Below are positions 12,514-17,110 of a stretch of 17,110 nt of DNA, in pieces. This DNA comes from an uncultured Methanomethylovorans sp. Its GTDB lineage: Archaea > Halobacteriota > Methanosarcinia > Methanosarcinales > Methanosarcinaceae. Below the pieces are notes generated by a model. The model had not been told where the DNA came from. It searched no databases and saw only the letters and a list, made by a program, of their open reading frames with translations. The translations under genes were made by a program, and so were the position numbers. Each line of letters opens with the position of its first letter. The stretch's first letter is position 1. The DNA lies in contig CALBTS010000992.1 in NCBI GenBank assembly GCA_937968035.1, positions 1-17,110 on the forward strand. The letters run 5' to 3'.

Positions 12514-12528
12514 GCGTAATTCTTACGC
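12514..12528 (-). promoter_or_regulatory. Small perfect palindrome in the leader of the 12465 gene
   Basis: GCGTAA (12514-12519) and TTACGC (12523-12528) are perfect inverted repeats around TTC, about 50 bases before the start codon. It lies downstream of a TATA-like sequence (complement of 12567-12583, reading GGTTATAATTAC), so it would be in the leader of the transcript. It may be an operator or a leader hairpin. Confidence 0.4.
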
Positions 12529-12601
12529 TAGGCCTTTTTAAAGTTAACAAGGGTATAGATACTTTTGTAATTATAACCTTTAGAATAAGAATTTAAGCAT
12601 T

Positions 12602-12625
12602 ACTATGCCAAAGTATAGTTTTATT
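12602..12625. promoter_or_regulatory. Third copy of the ACTATA-type operator
   Basis: ACTAT (12602-12606) and ATAGT (12615-12619) form a dyad, continued by TTTTATT exactly as in the copies at 837-865 and 13189-13217. The middle differs (GCCAAAG), so the TATA box is lost while the half-sites remain. It lies just beyond the end of the regulator gene and upstream of the minus-strand gene starting at 12465, which it could control. Confidence 0.55.
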
Positions 12626-12630
12626 TCTCA

Positions 12631-13059
12631 TTAGAGTAGTCTATCCTTATAGAGAATGATGTTTTTATCTTCCAGGGCCTTTTTAAGGTCCTGCTCTTCC
12701 CCCTCGTCATAGAGGATTGCATGGACGAATGATGTGTTGTCTTCCTTGAATTTCCTAATCTCCATTATTATGCCTGTGTCTATCAGGTCCTTGTTTTCAG
12801 TTCCTTCTAGGAACATGAAGACCTCCTTCCTGTATCCCAGTGCCTTGTAGCCCCAGACGTACCTTAGGCCTTCGAGTATCTTTAGATTTTCAAGCTTCTT
12901 GATCCTGTCATACCTTGTCTTCTTTGTTATGTTGAATCTCTCGTTTAACTCCTTTCCTGACGTGTTGTTTGTCTTTGCCATGTACCTTAGGAAATCTTGC
13001 ATTTTCTCATTAAGCTTTTTTGTCCTGATGTTTGAGATATTATAAATTTCCAAATCCAT
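12631..13059 (-). CDS. Lrp/AsnC-like winged-helix transcription regulator (142 aa)
   Basis: Residues 15-75 match the pattern of an AsnC/Lrp-type winged helix-turn-helix: MQDFLRYMAKTNNTSGKELN, then FNITKKTRYDRIKKLENLKI and EGLRYVWGYKALGY (recognition helix around KKTRYDRIKKLE). The C-terminal 65 residues are alpha/beta (VFMFLE, SFVHAILYDEGEEQDL) like a reduced ligand/dimerisation domain. Lrp family members in archaea are repressors or activators binding dyads near TATA boxes. It lies between the structural and replication blocks and has a leaderless promoter that contains an ACTATATAAA half-site, so it may repress itself and bind the palindromes at 837, 12602 and 13189 (inference). The whole family assignment is from pattern only. 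Confidence 0.7.
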   Translation of the reverse strand: MDLEIYNISNIRTKKLNEKMQDFLRYMAKTNNTSGKELNERFNITKKTRYDRIKKLENLKILEGLRYVWGYKALGYRKEVFMFLEGTENKDLIDTGIIMEIRKFKEDNTSFVHAILYDEGEEQDLKKALEDKNIILYKDRLL

Positions 13060-13081
13060 AATTATATTTTATTAAAATTAT

Positions 13082-13092
13082 ACTATATAAAC
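13082..13092 (-). promoter_or_regulatory. Promoter of the regulator gene with half operator
   Basis: On the minus strand AAAGTTTATATAGT gives a TATA box about 25-30 bases before the ATG at 13059, so the transcript would be leaderless. On the plus strand the same bases read ACTATATAAA, ten bases identical to the left half of the operators at 839-848 and 13191-13200. This supports autoregulation. Confidence 0.55.
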
Positions 13093-13188
13093 TTTTTTCT
13101 ATGTTTTTGGGGGTGAAGTTTAATTTTTTTATACTTCTTTACCCACTAAATCCTTTTTTAGGAATAAGTAAACTTTCGTTTCGTATGG

Positions 13189-13217
13189 AAAACTATATAA
13201 AGGTATAGTTTTATTAT
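13189..13217 (+). promoter_or_regulatory. TATA promoter inside a palindromic operator (replication operon)
   Basis: AAAACTATA (13189-13197) and TATAGTTTT (13204-13212) form a perfect dyad around TAAAGG, with a TATA box in the left half. All 29 bases equal those at 837-865. Transcription is expected near 13222, about 18 bases before the ATG at 13240. An identical control element before the first operon and the replication operon indicates a shared regulator. Confidence 0.8.
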
Positions 13218-13239
13218 ATTAAATACCTAAAGAGATATT

Positions 13240-13524
13240 ATGGCGTCTTCGATAAAAACGATATTGTCAAAGGTCGAAAAGATTGACAACGAGATTTACG
13301 AGGAGCTTATCGATTCCCTTTATCCTAGGAATGAGCTTTGGGGCTTTGATTCCAATATAGCCACTTTTGGAAACAACAATTATCTTTACCTTCCCAAGAA
13401 GACAAAGGAGCGTATCCCTTTTGACGTTCGAGATCCTCTTCATGTTTTTCTGACTTCTAGCCCTGTTGATTATAGAAGAATTTTTGGAGGAGGTATAAGG
13501 CTTAATGAAATTAAAGCTTTTTGA
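13240..13524 (+). CDS. Hypothetical protein at the head of the replication operon (94 aa)
   Basis: Unrecognised, 94 residues, soluble. The N-terminal 30 residues form a charged helix (IKTILSKVEKIDNEIYEEL), the rest has short strands and an aromatic-rich centre (GNNNYLYLPKKTK). It starts a short distance after the operator-promoter and overlaps the next small frame by 20 bases. Its place as first gene before the putative Rep suggests an early function in replication or its control. No cysteine or catalytic motif is visible. Confidence 0.65.
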   Translation: MASSIKTILSKVEKIDNEIYEELIDSLYPRNELWGFDSNIATFGNNNYLYLPKKTKERIPFDVRDPLHVFLTSSPVDYRRIFGGGIRLNEIKAF

Positions 13525-13669
13525 GATTGTATTTTCATTGTTCTGTCTATTGACAGGGGGAAAGTGCCCTTCGGAATTTGTTGAATGTGAAGACGAGCCG
13601 ATACTGGCTGGTGAATTTCTGGCCAATGAAATGAGATGCTTAAGGGTGCTTTTCTTTGGGAAACGCTGA
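13505..13669 (+). CDS. Small Cys-containing protein between 13240 gene and rep (54 aa)
   Basis: ATG 13505 lies within the end of the previous gene, and the TGA (13667-13669) lies 14 bases inside the rep frame, an overlap pattern common in this element. The product begins with a hydrophobic stretch (LFEIVFSLFCLLTGG) that could be a signal or a short membrane helix, followed by an acidic part with Cys residues (CPSEFVECEDEP) and a basic end. The GGAGG at 13486-13490 upstream is a possible binding site. It is unrecognised and only supported by context. Confidence 0.45.
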   Translation: MKLKLFEIVFSLFCLLTGGKCPSEFVECEDEPILAGEFLANEMRCLRVLFFGKR

Positions 13670-15518
13670 GGGCGGGGCTAGATGGAAATTAAATCTAGAC
13701 CTTCCTTACTATGAGCGTGGCGCCATAGAGAAGGAGCTGGATATAAATGGAGAATCCGGCCAGACCACTCTGGGTAGGCCAAAGCTTAGCAAGCTTAAGT
13801 CTGAGTTTCAGCACTCCAAAAAGGAGTATAATCGATACAGGGCAAAGGTCCAGGAGAAAAAGAGGGATATCGCCGCTCTTGAAAGATTGATTCAGGAAGA
13901 CCCTACTCTTGACTACCATGTTAATAAAATCACGGAGAAAATAGGCGAGCTTGACGAGTTCTATGATGATGACAAGAGGAAATATTTTAATTTGAAGCGC
14001 GACATAAAGTTTTATTCCAGGATTGAAATCCCTGATATCAAGCCTGTTTCTGGAATTGTTATAGATCGTATTGTTCTAAAGGATGTCTTTGTCTCAAGGA
14101 GAAATCAGGGCCTCTATAGAAACGAGCTTAAGCTTGAGAAGTATAAGTCCAAGTTCCCTGATTCCTATAAGGATCGTTATAGGGAGGACGTTAAGAAAAA
14201 GATAAAGCTGGAGCAGGCTGCTCCAATATTTATTTCCTTTTTGGAAGACATATGCTCCAAGATTGAGTCTGATCCTGAGAGGTATCATGTCCGTAAGGTC
14301 TCCATCTTCAGGGAAGACGGCTCTAAGTGGATGCGTATCGACTTTGAGAGCGGGCTTGGCCTTGAGGTCAGAATGGACTTTCCTTTTACTAAGAAATATA
14401 GATTCAACTTAATCACTTATTCTAAGTTTTCCAAAAAAAATCATAATCTGGTCTGGGAGCAGGATAATTATCAAGCCTTGCTCTCCTGTATTAACAGGGC
14501 CTCAGAGGATTTGTATAGACTTTACAAGGATCTTACGGATTTTGAGAGGTACAATTACGAGAGGACGAATAACGAGTTTGACAATTCCCTATTAAATGAG
14601 CTTGGCCTGAATCTTTACAGATTTTTGACCATTGACCTAAATGAGCTCTATGTTAATAACATTGAGATTCATAAGAACTTTGAGTTCATGTCAAAGAGGA
14701 AGCAGAGATTCTTCCATAAGGCCTTCTTTATATTTGTAACACAGAATCCTAGATTCTGCCGATTCATACAGGGCACCGCTTATCTTCAGTTTCCAAATCA
14801 ACCGAAGATTAGAGTCTATGACAAGACGCTTGAGCTCTTTGAAAAGCAGAATGTCAAGATTTCTGAGAACGTGTCAAGGATTGAGCTTGACCTTGGTAGA
14901 AATGCCCTTAGGAATTATTTTTTGGGATTGAATCTAAAGGATTTGGGATTCTTCCATCCTGATGAAAAGAATCTTCCTGACATGTCTATTTCTCATTTTA
15001 GAGATCTATTTAACTATAAAATCATGGAGTGTTATCAGAAGCTTTCACCGTTTGACAGATTTATGGAATATATTAGAATTCTTGGAGATAAAAGGTGGCA
15101 AGCTATTAGTCTCCCTCAAAAGGAGATTCCTGGAGTATTTGTTGAAAACTATTACCTTTGGGATTTGCTTAATGATGTTACAATATTTCCCAAGTATGTT
15201 GACCTTCTCTTTGAGACGGGAATCGCGGATAGAACATTATCGAGAAAGCTTTCCTATCTCAGTAAGCTTGGATTAATCTCCTATAATCGTTCTCTTAGGG
15301 AGTATCTTTTAACTCCTCTTGGCAGTTTGATGCTTGCCCATAATGATGTAATGTGGGCGCTTTTCTACTCTTATGCCTGTGATGATGATGGGGTTATTGA
15401 CAGTAGTAATACTACAGAATTGCAGATGCCAATTTCCCAGGATAAAATGGAAGGTGCAGTTCAGATTCTACTCTCAATTATCAACGAAAGCTGTAAGGAT
15501 GTGATACCTCATGGATAA
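13656..15518 (+). CDS. Putative replication initiator, filamentous-phage gpII-like, with C-terminal winged helix
   Basis: The 620-residue protein starts at TTG 13656 (GGGTG 13644-13648 upstream; no in-frame ATG lies near). Residues 45-120 are a long charged coiled coil. RVYDKTLELFEK (386-397) followed by SRIELDL (407-413) matches the Y-D/N-K-x-x-E ... R-x-E pattern I know from the replication-associated gpII/CRI family, whose members nick DNA to start rolling-circle replication. Residues 500-565 look like a winged helix (RTLSRKLSYLSKLGLISYNR). It lies behind the promoter shared with the first operon. The catalytic Tyr cannot be chosen by eye among many. The protein is longer than typical gpII (about 400), owing to the coiled coil and the DNA-binding end. 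Alternative: a plasmid Rep of another, unrecognised family. Confidence 0.6.
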   Translation: MGNAEGGARWKLNLDLPYYERGAIEKELDINGESGQTTLGRPKLSKLKSEFQHSKKEYNRYRAKVQEKKRDIAALERLIQEDPTLDYHVNKITEKIGELDEFYDDDKRKYFNLKRDIKFYSRIEIPDIKPVSGIVIDRIVLKDVFVSRRNQGLYRNELKLEKYKSKFPDSYKDRYREDVKKKIKLEQAAPIFISFLEDICSKIESDPERYHVRKVSIFREDGSKWMRIDFESGLGLEVRMDFPFTKKYRFNLITYSKFSKKNHNLVWEQDNYQALLSCINRASEDLYRLYKDLTDFERYNYERTNNEFDNSLLNELGLNLYRFLTIDLNELYVNNIEIHKNFEFMSKRKQRFFHKAFFIFVTQNPRFCRFIQGTAYLQFPNQPKIRVYDKTLELFEKQNVKISENVSRIELDLGRNALRNYFLGLNLKDLGFFHPDEKNLPDMSISHFRDLFNYKIMECYQKLSPFDRFMEYIRILGDKRWQAISLPQKEIPGVFVENYYLWDLLNDVTIFPKYVDLLFETGIADRTLSRKLSYLSKLGLISYNRSLREYLLTPLGSLMLAHNDVMWALFYSYACDDDGVIDSSNTTELQMPISQDKMEGAVQILLSIINESCKDVIPHG

Positions 15519-15663
15519 AACTGTCAGGGATTGCATAAATGAGCTTGAAAAAATCTATCTTCGTATTGATTCCCTTATCCCTTACTCGGAAAATCCCTCT
15601 ACGCTGAATGAAATCTTAGAGCTTCGTTCCAGGGCTAGGGAGATTGAGTCTATTAAGGTGTAA
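15511..15663 (+). CDS. Short coiled-coil protein (50 aa)
   Basis: ATG 15511 overlaps the rep stop (15516-15518) by 8 bases, and the next ATG follows two bases after the TAA. The product is a single charged helix with Leu/Ile heptads (CINELEKIYLRIDSLI, then LNEILELRSRAREIES). It recalls the 51-residue protein at 2630 in size, character and neighbourhood (both stand near a tiny Cys-rich gene). The overlaps support translation; the role is unknown. Confidence 0.6.
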   Translation: MDKTVRDCINELEKIYLRIDSLIPYSENPSTLNEILELRSRAREIESIKV

Positions 15664-15665
15664 AA

Positions 15666-15827
15666 ATGAGCTACTGTGATTCATGCACTTTAAGGCCTTG
15701 TCCTTTTGGTAAAGAGGATAAGAGCATAACTACTTTTTGTTCTGCTAGAAAAATTTCTCATTCTAAAAAAATTGATTTGAAGGTCATTAATCAATCTAAA
15801 TTATTTGATTTAGATGAAGGTGATTAA
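15666..15827 (+). CDS. Tiny zinc-finger-like protein (53 aa)
   Basis: The N-terminal half has CDSC, then CPFG after four residues, and a fourth Cys eleven residues later (CSAR), enough ligands for one zinc. The rest is basic and then acidic. ATG 15666 follows AAGGTG (15655-15660) at 5 bases. Codons are T/A-ending, unlike the Rep. Such small zinc proteins in archaeal viruses usually bind nucleic acid or host factors. The next gene starts two bases after its stop. Confidence 0.6.
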   Translation: MSYCDSCTLRPCPFGKEDKSITTFCSARKISHSKKIDLKVINQSKLFDLDEGD

Positions 15828-15829
15828 TC

Positions 15830-15958
15830 ATGGAATCTGAAACTAAGGAATGTCCTATGTGTGAACATATCAACAATGTTGAGAATAGATATTGTGTGTT
15901 TTGTGATTTCCCATTCATGGAGAAATCTCCGTTTTTGATATATGATGAAACGGATTAA
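15830..15958 (+). CDS. Tiny zinc-ribbon protein (42 aa)
   Basis: Only 42 residues, with CPMC and YCVFC separated by about 11 residues: the C-x2-C ... C-x2-C form of a rubredoxin-like zinc ribbon. GGTGA (15819-15823) is 6 bases before the ATG. The stop codon overlaps that of the convergent integrase by 4 bases. It resembles the first of the zinc ribbons in the integrase tail in its C-P-x-C ... Y-C-x-x-C layout, so it could have come from, or compete with, such a tail (inference). Confidence 0.6.
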   Translation: MESETKECPMCEHINNVENRYCVFCDFPFMEKSPFLIYDETD

Positions 15959-17001
15959 ATTTTTATTTTTTCTGCTTTTTCTTTTAGAATATTTATCCTG
16001 GATATTTGCCTTAAGTTGAAATTTACATTTGGCTCCTTGCAAAATGGGCAGAATCTATATATTATTTTGTATGTCTGATTGCAGCTGCACTTAGTCTTGA
16101 ATTGGTATTGGCATTGGGGGCAGTATAGGAAGCTGTCCTCAATTTCGTCATATCCGCATTCTGGGCATAATATTTTTTCCTTGTTTTTATTCTTTGCATT
16201 AAAGAATCTTTTTTGCTGAAGATCCTGGGTATAATGGGTGTAAACTGTTTCGGTCACAAATGTTGAACTATGGCCTATATTTTTTGAGATTACATCTTGG
16301 GGTATTCCTTCTTCCATAGCCTTGTAAACGAATGAGTGCCTTAATGTATGTGGGCTTATGCTTTTCTTTCCTTCCAGGACCTGTGATGCTGTTTTTATAT
16401 CCTTAAAAATCGCACCCTTTGTAATTTTTCTTCCGTTTGTAACGCAGAATAAGTAATCCTCTTGATTGCAGAAATTTCTCAAGCGCTTATCGTTTTTTTT
16501 CCACATCATATAATCATTTAAAATATTATAAAAATAATTGTCTACAAAGTATGAGTTTACTACTTTGTTTCCCTTTCCTTTTACTCCGCTTATCCTTTTG
16601 TTTATTGGGTCGATGTTGTTGTGCTTTATCCTTACTAATTCTCCTATTCTTATTCCCGTACCGTACATTGTTGCTATTTCTGCCTTTATCCTTATTGTCT
16701 TTGCTCCTCTTATCATTTTCAGTATGTCTTCTATCTTCAGGTATTCTTCTCTTTCTTTCCTATCGTTTATATCCACTTTAGTCAATTTATAATTTTTATT
16801 TAGATTCTTCCACTTTGTGTATCTTATCAAAACCTTGATTAAGTTGTTCTGCCTAGTTGTCTTCATTTTCCTTATTTCGTTGTAAGTTTCATCAGGATCC
16901 TCTAATCCTATCTCTAATAACTGTTTATATGCTACCCTATATACGCAGTAACTACTTTCGCTTACTTCTTTCTTTAGATATTCTAAAAATTCATTATCCA
17001 T
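15955..17001 (-). CDS. Tyrosine recombinase/integrase with C-terminal zinc ribbons
   Basis: This 348-residue integrase of the XerA/XerD type inserts or excises the circle at a specific site. Residues 1-70 are the SAM-like core-binding domain. The catalytic set is visible: R118 (GTGIRIGEL), Lys around 143-146, H218-x-x-R221-H222 (SPHTLRHSF), G243-H244 and Y254 (VYTHYTQD). After residue 275 there is a tail with CPEC ... YCPQC (279-297) and CSC ... CPFC (305-321), i.e. one or two zinc ribbons, which are absent from standard Xer proteins and may help choose the target. Its promoter lies in 17002-17055. It converges with the zinc-ribbon gene at 15830, overlapping by 4 bases. The attachment site is not evident. 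Confidence 0.93.
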   Translation of the reverse strand: MDNEFLEYLKKEVSESSYCVYRVAYKQLLEIGLEDPDETYNEIRKMKTTRQNNLIKVLIRYTKWKNLNKNYKLTKVDINDRKEREEYLKIEDILKMIRGAKTIRIKAEIATMYGTGIRIGELVRIKHNNIDPINKRISGVKGKGNKVVNSYFVDNYFYNILNDYMMWKKNDKRLRNFCNQEDYLFCVTNGRKITKGAIFKDIKTASQVLEGKKSISPHTLRHSFVYKAMEEGIPQDVISKNIGHSSTFVTETVYTHYTQDLQQKRFFNAKNKNKEKILCPECGYDEIEDSFLYCPQCQYQFKTKCSCNQTYKIIYRFCPFCKEPNVNFNLRQISRINILKEKAEKIKI

Positions 17002-17009
17002 TTCTTCAA

Positions 17010-17035
17010 AATTTCATTTTATACTGTTTATATCG
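17010..17035 (-). promoter_or_regulatory. Possible integrase promoter
   Basis: On the minus strand, ACGATATAAACAG (complement of about 17020-17032) lies 20-30 bases before the ATG at 17001, and GTATAAAATG is slightly nearer. Either would give a leaderless or almost leaderless transcript. No ACTATA-type palindrome is present, so the integrase may escape the shared regulator. Confidence 0.35.
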
Positions 17036-17055
17036 TTTATGTAAGCCAATTTGTT

Positions 17056-17110
17056 TAACTCCAAAAGTTTATATGTTTATTTTATCTAAACTATTATTCT
17101 AATTATTTGT
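17056..17110. repeat. Terminal direct repeat, right copy (assembly overlap of a circle)
   Basis: Identical to 1-55. In the circle this sequence exists once, between the integrase promoter and the non-coding region. Confidence 0.9.

Noticed and set aside
13267..13919. Minus-strand frames opposite the 13240 gene and rep
   Set aside because: They lie under the plus-strand replication operon with its strong promoter and have no promoter or binding site of their own.
16538..17102. Three plus-strand frames opposite the integrase
   Set aside because: Leu/Phe/Ser-rich products are the usual reverse reading of an AT-rich Lys/Glu-rich gene; the integrase has all catalytic residues.

Overview
The first 55 bases (1-55) are repeated exactly at the end (17056-17110), so the window is most simply read as one complete circular molecule of 17,055 bp whose assembly overlaps itself by 55 bases. 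It is AT-rich with tightly packed, often overlapping genes. TATA-box promoters, GGTGA/GGAGG ribosome binding sites and frequent TTG/GTG starts point to an archaeal host. A CGDGxC...DCGxC cysteine motif in a secreted protein, which I associate with surface proteins of uncultivated DPANN-type archaea, makes such a host plausible but does not prove it. I recognise no tail, portal, large terminase or HK97 capsid gene, and no relaxase. An integrase, a possible rolling-circle Rep, a HerA/FtsK/VirB4-like ATPase and a row of secreted and membrane proteins suggest a small circular integrating archaeal virus, perhaps enveloped (pleomorphic or spindle-shaped), or a virus-like plasmid.

Layout. 1-953 is non-coding and full of inverted repeats, including a nested double hairpin, a G-quadruplex candidate and a pair of imperfect repeats; it is the best candidate for the replication origin and may also carry a structured RNA. 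From 954 to 11391 every gene is on the plus strand. A first run of small proteins of unknown function (954-2785) starts at a TATA box sitting inside a perfect palindrome. It is followed by a putative morphogenesis block: a secreted anchored protein (2782-4278), two soluble proteins (4280-5438), the ATPase (5416-6480), a single-pass protein with its own tandem promoters and a terminator-like hairpin (6575-7507), a small membrane protein (7550-7894), a large anchored surface protein with a cysteine-rich motif and amphipathic helices (7891-9660), and two multi-pass membrane proteins (9662-11082) followed by two small basic proteins.

11472-13059 is an accessory and regulatory region: a small minus-strand gene, a divergent promoter inside a long inverted repeat, a tRNA-like gene with a shortened anticodon arm, a short plus-strand ORF, a membrane-anchored minus-strand protein, and an Lrp/AsnC-like winged-helix regulator. 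13240-15958 is a plus-strand replication block with a putative Rep of the filamentous-phage gpII type plus four or five tiny proteins, two of them zinc-finger-like. It converges on a minus-strand tyrosine integrase with a zinc-ribbon tail (15955-17001).

How it may work (inference): the winged-helix protein would bind the AAAACTATA-N6-TATAGTTTT palindrome, which overlaps the TATA boxes of both the first operon and the rep operon in identical 29-bp copies. Related sites lie before its own gene, before the minus-strand membrane protein and before the 6575 gene. One repressor could therefore coordinate replication, structural genes and itself, giving a lysogeny-like switch alongside the integrase.
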